Assembly: GCA_029747585.1 (NCBI GenBank)
Contig: JAPEVF010001055.1
Span: forward strand, 1 to 14,664
Origin: Pleurotus djamor
Lineage: Eukaryota; Basidiomycota; Agaricomycetes; Agaricales; Pleurotaceae
Direction of reading: 5' to 3'
Length of the DNA: 14,664 nucleotides
In this document: positions 1-9,171 of the stretch, piece by piece
How the letters are laid out: every line of letters begins with the position of its first letter
How positions within the stretch are numbered: the stretch's first letter is position 1
The notes under the pieces: model-generated
What the model saw: only the letters and a program-made list of their open reading frames with translations
What the model was told of the DNA's origin: nothing
Database searches by the model: none
Position numbers and translations under genes: made by a program

Positions 1-307
1 AGTTTNATATAATGAGATTCAATGGTTGGGAATACTACACAAAGTATAATCTTATTGAATATATCTTTCAAGTCTGTAGGACTTTCATCTGGATGTTTTA
101 GAAGTTGTAGATGTGGTAATGTTCATAAAGTCCTTTTCAATACTTTCTATATACTTGCAGTTTCAAATGAATGAAACTCATAAGTCTTATTATCTATTTC
201 AGAGATGTTGAAACTTTGCTTCATGTTAGTATCCATTAGCTATCCATATGTTTGGAGTTTCAGATTCCCTATACTATATATCTCTACTACTACTCTCAGT
301 ATCAGCA
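1..307. other. AT-rich stretch left of the palindrome array
   Basis: No intact gene is visible. The stretch is clearly more AT-rich than the rest of the window. On the minus strand, one frame starting at an ATG at 236 reads 29 coherent residues, meets TAG at 147-149, continues for 7 codons to TGA at 123-125, and is then open to the left edge. This may be a decayed coding relic, perhaps transposon-derived, but it is too short and broken to name. Base 6 is an N. Confidence 0.4.
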
Positions 308-1279
308 GAGACTCCCAGAGTCCCATTGTCTTCCACACCCTTCAGCAGGTGCAGCAGTAGTGAATGAGAATGGGACTCCCGGAGTCCCTACTCATTTCTG
401 CTCCAGAGTTGATAAAGGTATTGGGACTCCCGGAGTCCCTTGACTAGAATGCTTGTCTGGTATAGGGACTCCGGGAGTCCCAGCTACTCTCCCTCCAACT
501 TGAGAAGTGGTGGGACTCTGGGAGTTCCTTCTCAGCCATGATTGATATATATGTGGCAGGGACTCCGGGAGTCCCAGTATCCATTACTCATGCTACATCT
601 GCAGGATGTGTTTGGGGACTCTGGGAGTCCCTGGCTGAGTAGGCTTGCTTGACATGTCTAGGGACTCCGGGAGTCCCTGCAATAATATGCTTGACAGATG
701 TAGGGACTCCCGGAGTTCCAGCTCTACATGAGGCACTTGAGTAGTCTGGGGACTCCGGGAGTTCCTTCTCAACTATGGTTGATACATGTGGCAGGGACTC
801 TGGGAGTCCCAGTATCAGTTGCTCCTGCTACATCTTGTGGGCACTCCGGGAGTCCCTAGTGTATTATACTTGACTGGTGTGGGGACTCCCGGAGTCCCTA
901 GCTGGGTAGGCTTGCTTGATATGTACTGGGACTCCGGGAGTCCCTGGCTTGCTCTCCTCTTGTCCCATGTCAGATTATCTATGTCTAAGGACTCCGGGAG
1001 TCCCTAGTAGAATGTGCTTGACTGATGTTGGGACTCCGGGAGTCCCAGCTCTACACGATTTGCTTGACTAGTGTAGGGACTCCCAGAGTCCCTAATCTCC
1101 TCTACTCTTCTTCCCTCTCAGACATGGAAGGGAGTCCCTCTGCTGCTGTATGTGACTGGGCATGTGCAGGGACTCCGGGGGTCCCCAAGAATATACTACT
1201 GGAGAGGGTGAGGTAGTAGGGACTCCGGGAGTGCCAACTGCTCTACCCACTGCTTCTACCCATGTATATCAGGGACTCC
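308..1279. repeat. Array of interspersed 17-bp palindromes (GGGACTCCGGGAGTCCC)
   Basis: There are nineteen copies of GGGACTCC-N-GGAGTCCC, where N is G or C. They start at 308, 372, 423, 465, 512, 559, 615, 661, 703, 749, 794, 840, 882, 928, 988, 1030, 1076, 1169 and 1219. Half copies lie near 1131-1138 and at 1272-1279. Eight copies are exact (372, 423, 465, 559, 661, 882, 928, 1030). Start-to-start spacing is mostly 42-47 bp, with a few of 50-64 bp, and the one 93-bp gap contains the half copy. Linkers are AT-richer, mostly 25-30 nt, and related to one another, so this is a diverged minisatellite with a strongly conserved palindromic core. Each exact copy could form a hairpin with an 8-bp stem. 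Short open frames reading GTPGVP or DSGSP across it are by-products of the repeat. Its function is unknown. Confidence 0.95.
512..927. repeat. Higher-order duplication inside the palindrome array
   Basis: Linkers recur in related pairs about 225-270 bp apart: 529-558 with 766-793, 576-614 with 811-839, and 632-660 with 899-927. Further away, 720-748 matches the start and end of 1047-1075. Four linkers of exactly 25 nt (440-464, 678-702, 857-881, 1005-1029) share a core of the type TATGCTTGAC-x-GATGT. This shows growth by duplication of multi-unit blocks followed by divergence. Confidence 0.7.
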
Positions 1280-1342
1280 ATGACTTTGCCACCCGAGCAG
1301 ACCAGAAAAAGGAGTGCGAACAGTGCAATTTGCTGTCCTCTC

Positions 1343-1381
1343 GGGAGGATAAACCCTAAAACCTAGGGTTTATTTCCTCCC
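1343..1381. repeat. Long imperfect inverted repeat (hairpin) over a stop codon
   Basis: The left arm at 1343-1358 (GGGAGGATAAACCCTA) pairs with the right arm at 1364-1381 (TAGGGTTTATTTCCTCCC), with a 5-nt loop and a 2-nt bulge. The TAG stop of the minus-strand ORF (1356-1358) lies inside it. It could be a 3'-end RNA structure or the terminal inverted structure of a mobile element. Confidence 0.7.
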
Positions 1382-2075
1382 TAGGGATGAAAAAAGGAGT
1401 CCCAAAAGTCCTTATAACCCTAAGTAAATCCTTCTCGAAAAGGGGGCTGTCCACATTGATGAAAAGATTCTTCCGCTCACCCGGGCGCGAGGAGTTGATC
1501 CTGACTGTTCGCACCTGGTGAAGCTTATCAGCAAGAACCAGCTGGCCATGACGTGTGAAGAGGGAGAGGGGGACGTAGGAACGGTTGGCCTCGAGCTCCA
1601 GAATCTCGACGCAGTAGGGGAGGACCATGACCTGGCCCGGTGCGCAACTGACTTCGGGCACTGAAGCCGTCTTCAATCTCTTCACGCGTTCCTCATAAGA
1701 GAGATCGCTCGGTCGTTTGCTGCCCAGGAGGGAGAGTAGAGAAGTGGGGCTAACGGCTTTTAGAACCGAGCGCCATAGGTCCGTCGCGGGAGGGGTTTCG
1801 GGTCGTGGGGGTGGCGGAGGCGTGTCATCTCGATCTGGAATGTCTGGAATGGAGATTAAGGATTCGTTATCTGAAACATCACCATCATCCTGGGAACGGG
1901 CCCTAATCCTATCTCTGATCGTGTTCCTCGCGGAAATCAAGATGTTCTCGTCGACCTTCTGCTCAATGCTCATTGCAGCAATTACGGCCATACGCTCGGG
2001 GTCCGCGTGGGTCTTTGACCTGGCAGGAGCGGGGTCTTCAACCTGCTGCATGGCTTGGTCGGGAATTTGAACCAT
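1356..2075 (-). CDS. Transposon-associated (gag-like) hypothetical protein, partial
   Basis: The frame encodes 239 aa from the ATG at 2075. It stays open upstream to a TAA at 2178-2180 with no earlier ATG, so the true start may lie in a missing or spliced 5' part. The N-terminal half is polar, with a basic/acidic segment, and is followed by a proline run (PPPPPRPETPP). A short basic segment (SYEERVKRLK) precedes a C-terminal block with the motif VPLSLFT. I recognise no catalytic domain. From memory, hypothetical proteins encoded next to retrotransposon genes in agaricomycetes carry a similar PLSLFT block; this is inference and was not checked. The usual proteins continue well past this point, so the ORF may be truncated. 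A palindrome array lies just downstream and a hairpin covers the stop. The base composition and absence of introns differ from the genes to the right. Confidence 0.5.
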   Translation of the reverse strand: MVQIPDQAMQQVEDPAPARSKTHADPERMAVIAAMSIEQKVDENILISARNTIRDRIRARSQDDGDVSDNESLISIPDIPDRDDTPPPPPRPETPPATDLWRSVLKAVSPTSLLSLLGSKRPSDLSYEERVKRLKTASVPEVSCAPGQVMVLPYCVEILELEANRSYVPLSLFTRHGQLVLADKLHQVRTVRINSSRPGERKNLFINVDSPLFEKDLLRVIRTFGTPFFIPREEINPRF

Positions 2076-2213
2076 TTGTGGGGTTTGAGCGACGAGAGGA
2101 GGAAGGGAGGACACGAAAATTTGAGAGGACCAGGCAGCGAGCTCAACGACGCGGACGATGAGGAAGCAAGCCGCGTCTTACGCGTCGCTGCTGCAGCTGA
2201 CGGGGATGCTTAC

Positions 2214-2273
2214 GTAAGCACTCTCACAGCTGTCAAAGGGACTCTGTTGCCACTGCGTTGACCTTGTCCTTAG
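2214..2273 (+). other. Intron in the decayed plus-strand gene
   Basis: The donor is GTAAGC, the branch-like sequence is TTGAC, and the acceptor TTAG lies 60 nt away. Joining the flanks keeps the reading frame (ending DGDAY and resuming IGFGSARRLAEAY). This is the best evidence that the region was once a spliced host gene. Confidence 0.6.
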
Positions 2274-2570
2274 ATAGGCTTTGGTTCTGCTCGCAGGCTC
2301 GCAGAGGCCTATCACGCATCAAAGTTCTACAGGCTTTGACTCGGAAAATCTCTCCTTGACGTACACGCACCACGCCCTCTACGCCCACTGGAGACATTTC
2401 GAGCCCATGAGACGCCTACGTATATGCAGCGCTGCTCTATCCGCTGAAATATCAAGCTACGCGCTGCCGTCATCTTCAATTTCTGGAGGTGGAAGGCCTT
2501 TGGTTGCTGGGGTACTTGGACGTCGGAGACGACGAGGAGAATGACAATGAGTTGACAACATGCTCCCCTG

Positions 2571-2631
2571 GTGAGTCCGCTTTTCATGAACGACGCTCCT
2601 GCGCTGCTTATCTTGCTTCTCTCCTTTGTAG
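2571..2631 (+). other. Second intron in the decayed plus-strand gene
   Basis: It is 61 nt long, with donor GTGAGT and acceptor TTTGTAG after a pyrimidine tract. Splicing joins two long open stretches (ending NELTTCSP, resuming PETRRLSTENI). Its size matches the introns of the intact genes in the window. Confidence 0.6.
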
Positions 2632-3639
2632 GACCTGAAACTCGACGACTGTCAACCGAGAACATCGGCCAACGAAGACTCGAGCCAAGTCCACTCATAC
2701 CCTCGCGCATTCTCCACCCTCAGAGTCTTAGCTACCGCAAGGAATATCTCTTTCTGCTGCGAACGCGTCCTAGCATCAAGCCATTCCCTTCACCTCTGGC
2801 TGTGGTCAACAACGAGCGTATGCAATTTGAGTCTCAACCGAAGCGTCTTACCCATCAGACATTCTCAACGGTGTTGGATGAAGAAGAGGATCACGAGTAG
2901 GACGGAGATGAGTGGTTACTGGAGGTTGACTGGAAGAACGGACGAAGAACGAACCGGCGCGTCATGACACCCTTCGAAAAACCTTCACGATGCTGCATAC
3001 TTGTTGTAGCATTCATCTTTCGAACGTCTCGATTCCATCCCCACATCGTTCTGGTTCGCTGGAACGCAAGCAGGGATAAGAATGAATAATACACGACCTG
3101 TAGCAACGACGAACGCTCCGCCCCCATCGAGGCTTATGTCGATGTTTACCTCAATGCCGCTCACCCTGTCCACCCAGAGCTGCGTCTCACTGTCGTTACG
3201 ATCGGAACAACGCGAAGCATTCGGTTCTCTGTCTCCCCACCCTTTCCCCGCTACCCTCCCATAGCAGCGGAGCTACCTTAGGTCCTAGCTTCAATCGATG
3301 ATCTTCATATCCGTCAGGAGTTTGTGGTGACGAGGGAGACTGAAGGGGGGGNATAAGATTGAGGTGTTGGTATGGGATGTCGGTTGGTGGATGGAGCAAT
3401 TAGGACGACGAATAGCCCACGAAGACAGGAGCTTTCTCTCCATGTCAATTCGTTTTCCACACGACCACCCCCGCCGTTGCGTCTTCTTACTGGCTTCCTT
3501 GATCTTACTCACCAAGATTGACTACTCGCGTCGTCTCACGCACCAGTATAACGATATCAACACTGCGAACGCCCTGAATCCCTCCATTTGGAATGTTCGT
3601 GGATCCAGTAGACGTCCTTTCGGTTGATTCGATGCTGAA

Positions 3640-4734
3640 ACGCGAGCAGTGGGATGGGTAGACACCGGACGCGCTGCGCCGAACACGAGTCATTGACGTT
3701 AACCTCTACGTACCTCCTCCACCATAGAGGACTCCGGCCATGTCTATCCACCGACGCCGTATTTCGATCGTGGTCTTGTCTAACCACCGTTTCGCTTCGC
3801 TGTTCTGCCACCCCACTCCTCTCAGCGTCTCTGCAGACCTTCATGCGGCCGTAAGCACAGATGAAGATGTTCACGCTCATCGTGCGTCTTCGATGGTAGT
3901 CGATAATGACAACGGGAGTGAAGGCGGGTATGGGTATGGGAGGTTGGAAAAGCAGATGAAAAAGTCAACCCGTGAAGACATGACTTACAGTATTTCATCT
4001 TTCCTTCATCTTTCCTTTTCGTATGACATCTCCGCGAACTCCATGTATCCATACTCTTTTTCATCTTCTCGTTCCTTTCCTTGAACCTTCCCCTTCCCTC
4101 TGTTTATGCACGTCGGCTGTTTCGTCTTTGCTTTCATTTCGAGAAAGATGGACCATCTACGTAATACTCTTTCCCTCCCCCGCATCTTGTTTTTTGTTTA
4201 TCTTCTCTACGTTATTTAACGGACATGGACATGGACTCCGGACTCTTTTTCGTCCCGTACCATCTCGTTTTCTCCCTCCTCCTAACACTCAGGGTTTCTG
4301 ACCACCCTTTCGTACTCTACTCGCGCTACCTCTACCTCAGTTCAGCCATTGATGGATGGGGCCCCGTTCGTGATGCCATGTGGCATCAAAGAGACGGCGA
4401 CGACACAAGCTCTTGCCAGGACCAAGCAGAGAAGAGCAATGCTAGTAGTATGGAAGATTTGAATAGTCAGTCGTATTGTTACATTTATTCAGCTATTTGT
4501 ATCCGATAATAAGAGTCCACGAAAGCACTACTAGAAACGGTGTCGTTCGAGAATGCAAGTCAAAGATATGGCGTGGTGGGTAGTGAAGGCAATTCTAAGG
4601 TAAGTATACCATATTTGTACGGAAAAGGGTGCGGGGAATGACATGGGAGGGAGGGATGATGAGATATGAGAAGGGAGGGATGAGAACGTGAAACCAAGAG
4701 GAGTAGGAAAAGAATCAAGGCGACGGAGAGAGAC
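3640..4734. other. Noncoding stretch and 3' flank of the decarboxylase gene
   Basis: No convincing gene is present. From 3650 to 3990 there are short open frames on both strands with no consistent reading, possibly the last remnants of the decayed gene (a GTAAGC donor at 3851 and a GACTTACAG acceptor near 3982-3990 could bound an old intron). About 4000-4330 is pyrimidine-rich on the plus strand and contains a CATGGACATGGAC run near 4225. About 4560-4734 is purine-rich on the plus strand and is the likely 3' untranslated region of the minus-strand decarboxylase gene. Confidence 0.5.
4371..4388. repeat. Short inverted repeat, 8-bp arms
   Basis: TGATGCCA and TGGCATCA flank a 2-base spacer (TG). 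It is isolated, with no associated gene or promoter that I can see. It may be a protein-binding site or chance. Confidence 0.4.
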
Positions 4735-7700
4735 TCAAGGAATCTGGCGACGGGACCCGATACCCATCCCAACACGGACCAACGTCTCGAGGGAAGCACG
4801 GCCGTTGATGAGGAGGTCCTCATCCCACTCGACCATTCCCTTCTCAAAGATAATGACGATAGTGGAACCACCTACAAGGGAAGCGACGTCGTCAGCTGGC
4901 TTCTCATGACATTAAGGTTGTTGGGAAAACGTACCGAACGCGAAGTACCCGAACTCCTGTCCACGCTTAACCTCATCGCCGTCGTTGACGGTAGTCTGGA
5001 TGCTCCCGACCATCATGGCACCAATACAGACAGCCATGACGCGACCGAACTGTGGGCTGTCGATGGGTACGATCTTCCGTACGTTTTCGCCATAGACGTC
5101 GAGCGCCGTTCGGATAGCTTGAGGCTGCCATATCCCGTTAGCACCGAAAAAGCTAGCACATGAATATTATCTACTCACGTTGACGGTGTAGTACTCCCCA
5201 TCTATGAACGTCATAGGCCCAATCTTTCCATCAACAGGCGAATGGAAACGATGATAATCTTGAGGAGCCAGACGGAAGATAACCAGCGCACCGCCAGTGT
5301 ACTTATCCACCTGGTCCTTGTACGCATCCCCAAGCAGCCGAGCAACGGAGAACTCGCGGCCTTTGATCCATAGCCGAGTGGCCTCGCTGACGGTTTCGAA
5401 AGCCATCAAGCGACAGTCGGCAGCGCTGACGAGGCGGTTGGGGTTCTCGGGCTGCTCGACAGGACGTGCGCTGGCTTTCAGTTTACTGGGAGGGAGTGTC
5501 AGGATAGGTGGAGGTGCTGGAGGGGTCAGAAAGTACGTACCGGTAGAAGAATTGATTGAACGTTTCTACGAAAATAGAGCCATGTTAATGTAAAGTCTTG
5601 TAGACCAGGGTGCCTAACTTACTGAACGAATCCAGAGGGTCAAGGATCTCATCGACGTTAAGGTTGTGGAACTCGATGAAGCCGGGGATATCAGCAGCAG
5701 AGGCGGGGTTGTCGTACTTCAGACCCTGCTTGATCGACAGCGACTTGAGTAGCTTGCGAGCTGAGGATGGGCAAAATTGAAAGTTAGGAAATGGCTAGGG
5801 ACCGGGGAACGTACCTCGACCGCCTTCCATACGACTATTAGCACCCTACACGGACGACAAGTAAGTACCGTCGATATTATGACCAAGAACGTAGTGAGCG
5901 TACCTTGTACAGAAGCCGAATACCTAGTCGAACATAAACCTGCATCTTCTCCTCCTCAAGCTGACCAGTCATCCTATTCTGTACGATGATATTGGCCGAA
6001 TTCTGAAACAGATGCACCGTCATCAGTCACACGTACAACCGACGAACAGAACCAAAAGCCCGAAGCGGACAGCAGATCGGGAAGGCGAAAGATACTCACA
6101 GCACCAAGCCTATAATCCCCACTACTGATCTTCCCAATAATCTTTGTATACCATTTCCGCTGCGCCTGACTAGCCGTAACGAAGTTCCCCACCACAATCT
6201 TATCAACCTGCCCCCAATCCTGGCTCGCACAAATCGCCAAATGCGTGATGATATCCATCTCCGCCTTGGAGTTCAACCGGGGGCGATGACACATTGGGCA
6301 GTTCTTGACGTTGATGACGCGTTCGAAGGGGTCGTCTACGGTGGACGTAGACGCGGGTGTGGAGGAGGAGGAAGGGGTGGTGGTCGTGATGGAATCGGTG
6401 GTGTTGGTGCGTTTGGCTTTACGCCTGAATCGACCTGTCTTAACTTTGACTTGACTGGACGCAGGCGCAGAGGGAGCGACCTCAGGCGACCCAGTCCCCG
6501 ATCCTGAACCAGAGGAATCCTCCTCCACATCCTCCGAAGAGGACGAGTATGCTGCGGGAACCTGGTTCGTCCCAACCAACTCTGCACCCTTGGTGGGTAC
6601 CCCAGCCCCAACATCCTGCAGCCTATTCTGCGCAGGCTCGGTTTCGTACGGCGGCGGTGGGGGGAGTTTGCTTTCATCTACCACACCAGGACCATCGTTG
6701 GCGACACCGGAAGGAACATGCGCAGGACCCGAGAAATCCAACTGATCCAAACTAATCCCCCTCCCCTGCCCATCACTAGCCAAAAGCACCGGCGTAGCAC
6801 TAACACTCGTATCCGGCCCATCCTCTCCCTCGCCATCAATCCTCTTCTTCTCACTATCCGGCCTTACAAGCTCCGTCTCAAGACACTGGATGCACTCATC
6901 CAACGTCAGCTCATCCGTATGCGGATTCTTGCCGTGACGCGTGAAGAAGCTGCTTATGGTGCTGCGCGTGAGGGTAGACCCGAGGGAGTCGAGCATGGAG
7001 GTGAGCTCGAGGTGGGAGATGGCACCGGTATCGTCGGTATCGTATTGGCGAAGGTATTGGCGCCAAAATTGTTGACGGAGGGCGGAGTACGGTTGGTACT
7101 TGGCTCTACACGATACGGTGGTCAGCAAGTGTAGTATTAGCGGTGATTGGTCACGTACTTGAAGGTAATGACCGGCTTGTGCTTACTCTCCCAAGGAGCG
7201 TCCTTCTCCGTCGTGATAGGCAGCGTGTACTCCTTCATCGAATGCCCATCCCCAGCATCAGGGGCGTACAACCCAGACACGGGATCAGGCTGAGGTGCCT
7301 CCTCGATGAGTTCTTTCACGTCAAAACCAGCGTCTCCGATGTGGTCGTTCGAAGAGAGTTTATCCCAGTCAAGGATGGTGAGCTGCACCTTGAACGCTGT
7401 TTCGTAACGACGAACATGGAAGAGGAGTTTCTCGTCCCAGACAGGGTTGCGCGAATGTCGGATAACGCGCGTCCTAAACACTTTCTTCCCGAAGGAAACG
7501 ACAACGAAGGGGTCCATGTCCCAGCCGGTCCTGGTCACTACGAAGCAAACGAAAGCATCAGCACACAACAAGCCCTCGATGAAGACACAGGGCATGGAGA
7601 ACGCACTATTCTTCAACCTGGGTAAATCCTCCGCCTTCTGAATTTCCAGCATCACAATCCCAACAATATCGTTCTCCGCACCCAGACTATACTCCCCCTT

Positions 7701-9171
7701 GCTCTTGCCACCCTTCTTGAACCTCCTCGTCTTCGTCTTCCTCTTCGCAACCTCCTTAGTTGCCACATCCATAGGCAGCGAAGACACCGGCGTCGACAAG
7801 CCAGAGACGTCTGGGGTGCTAGGTGTGCTCGGTGTGCTGACCGTAGGAGATGAGGTCGATGAGGAGGCATGCGACGATAACCTCTTCGTGAACTTCATAC
7901 GGGGGATGAAGCCACTCTTCGCTGTGGTCGGTACAGGCGTCGCACCAGCCGTCACTGGCACCGGAACCGGGGTCTTGCTCAGTGAGCCAATGGTTGGCGT
8001 CGTCGGTGTCGCTGGATCGGTTAGATCCAATGCTGGAGGAACGGCCTTCAAAGGCGTAGGTTGCTTGGAGGGTGGTTCGGATTCACTTGGTGGAGATGAA
8101 GGGACGGTTGAGTTGGGGGTTGTGTATTCCTCGTCTTCTTCATCGTCGTCATCGGAATCGGAGGAGAGCCCGCCGTCGTCTTCGAAATCCATGGTTTGAT
8201 GGGAGCGGACGGTGCCAACACCTTCAGTCTGTGGAGAAGAAGGTCAGCGGGTGGGTTTGGAGCATGGGCACAGGAAGAAGGAAGAGACCAAAAGGGCGAA
8301 AAAGAGTACGCAAGTGTCCATGGACAAGGTAGGTGCTGTATCGAGAAAGTCCGTGGGTGAAGAAAGAGGGAGAAACGAAGAACACGAACGAGGGGGGAAA
8401 GGCGAGAGGGACGTCCAAGCATAACCAGCCAACGAAGCATCCAGTCCATAGGAAAGGGAGGCGGTGGAAAAGAAAGGAGAGCGGAAGGGAGAGCACAGAT
8501 ACGTGAATGTCCATGTCCGTGTCGAATGAGTAAAAAGCATGAAAGAGTCCGTGTATGAAACGATGAGAAGAGAAAGTCCGTGTATGAACCACGAAATCCA
8601 AAGGGTACGACGACAAGCAGCAACAAAAGTCCAAATGAAACGAAGCAAAAAGAAAACGTACGGGGGGAGCAGAGACCAACGACGGCCTCGACCTCTTGAC
8701 CAACTCGCCCAACACCTCCTTGAAATCCACCTCCGGCTCGCTCTGTGGCGCGACAAATCCAATCTTCACTTGAACCGACCCCTTCGCCTGTGTATTCGCG
8801 CGCGTCGAGTCCAACTTCAACGAAAACGGCTACAACACCCAACAAAACGACGTCAGCACACGAACATCAACATCCACAGCAGAGGGGATATACACACCTG
8901 GTTCTCCGGGTCATCCCACCCCAACGGCCTCTCCCTCCCCTTCTCCCTATCAACAAACCAATCGTCCAGCGGCAACGCCACCTCGCCCAAGTAATCCTTC
9001 GACATCAGATCCTTATCCCACACCACGAACTCCACCACGCCCAAGCGATCCGCTAGGGAGAGNTGCAGCGGAAAGTCAAACGTCGCGTCTTTAGGGGAAT
9101 AGGTTGGGTTCAAGGTGCGTTTGGCGACGGGGGTTTGGTGGCGTTGGTTAAGGATGGATACGACGACATAA
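4735..9171 (-). CDS. PSD2: Phosphatidylserine decarboxylase, PSD2 type, 5' end missing
   Basis: The enzyme makes phosphatidylethanolamine from phosphatidylserine; PSD2-type enzymes act in Golgi/endosomal membranes. Twelve visible exons: 9171-8898, 8829-8662, 8228-7607, 7537-7159, 7105-6100, 6002-5904, 5845-5815, 5760-5623, 5565-5541, 5485-5179, 5124-4935 and 4871-4735. All junctions keep frame, giving 1124 residues. Domains in fragment numbering: first C2 (about 1-115), acidic and Ser/Thr/Pro-rich linker, second C2 (about 325-450), EF-hand loop 502-513 ([12 protein letters not shown]), C2HC zinc motif (C750, C753, H769, C773), catalytic domain from about 800. The likely catalytic residues are Asp936, His994 (YHRFHSP) and Ser1082 in FGGST, where the proenzyme cuts itself between Gly and Ser to make the pyruvoyl group. 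The first visible exon starts mid-C2 at the second residue of the usual DPYVVV block. No start codon is present; the preceding sequence is BFR1 coding DNA. Codon 36 contains an N. Confidence 0.93.
8229..8661 (-). other. Unusually long (433 nt) intron of the decarboxylase gene
   Basis: The donor is GTACGT at 8661 and the acceptor is CCACAG with a CTGAC branch site just upstream. Other introns of this gene are 53-97 nt. On the coding strand it is pyrimidine-rich and carries exact copies of TTCATACACGGACT (plus strand 8546-8559 and 8575-8588, 29 nt apart), with diverged relatives near 8515 and 8348. Confidence 0.85.

Larger units (their letters stand above)
2130..3630 (+). pseudogene. Decayed multi-exon gene, family not recognised
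   Basis: Coherent protein-like frames run along the plus strand. One exon ends at 2213. A 60-nt intron follows at 2214-2273 (GTAAGC, TTGAC branch site, TTAG end), and the next exon starts in frame at 2274. That frame meets TGA at 2337-2339, continues, and shifts near 2410. It then enters a long stretch (2411-2570) and a 61-nt intron at 2571-2631 (GTGAGT..TTGTAG). The next exon stays in one frame through TAG 2898, TAA 3087 and TAG 3279. It shifts at a G-run next to the N at 3352, and runs on to about 3580. A fragment reading FVDPVDVL follows in a third frame near 3596. A short basic stretch followed by a hydrophobic segment (near 2958-3035) and the GWWMEQLGRR block suggest a membrane-anchored enzyme, but I cannot name it. 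The left end meets the transposon-like ORF near 2125. Assembly error could explain some breaks but hardly all. Confidence 0.45.

Noticed and set aside
308..1235. NF-kappaB-type sites, since GGGAGTCCC resembles a kappaB dyad
   Set aside because: Fungi have no Rel/NF-kappaB proteins; the likeness follows from the G-run and C-run of the palindrome.
308..1279. CRISPR-like array: short palindromic repeats with similar-sized spacers
   Set aside because: The repeat is only 17 bp, the linkers are related to each other instead of unique, lengths vary, no cas genes are present, and the surrounding genes are eukaryotic with introns.
252..1359. Short proteins with GTPGVP or DSGSP repeats
   Set aside because: Every frame through the palindromes gives such peptides, open frames are short, and frame changes between copies because linker lengths are not multiples of three.
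1349..1425. Telomere-like units (CCCTAA / TTAGGG) near 1354, 1364 and 1418
   Set aside because: Only single scattered units occur, in both orientations and within a hairpin; there is no tandem telomeric tract.
1717..2070. Plus-strand open frame of 117 codons opposite the transposon-like ORF
   Set aside because: It is the antisense shadow of the minus-strand ORF, with poor composition and no motif.
3505..3880. Minus-strand gene at 3505-3880 (open frames of 62 and 107 codons)
   Set aside because: The frames lack motifs and splice signals, whereas the plus strand shows coherent, spliced and decayed coding sequence.
6003..6099. Intronic C/D snoRNA, prompted by CTGATGA-like and CTGA boxes in several introns
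   Set aside because: The boxes are not placed near the two ends of the introns with a terminal stem, and the C box is imperfect, so the match is no better than chance.
6718..8199. Long plus-strand open frames opposite the decarboxylase exons
   Set aside because: They are antisense to exons whose junctions and domains are clear; their sequences are low-complexity mirror products.
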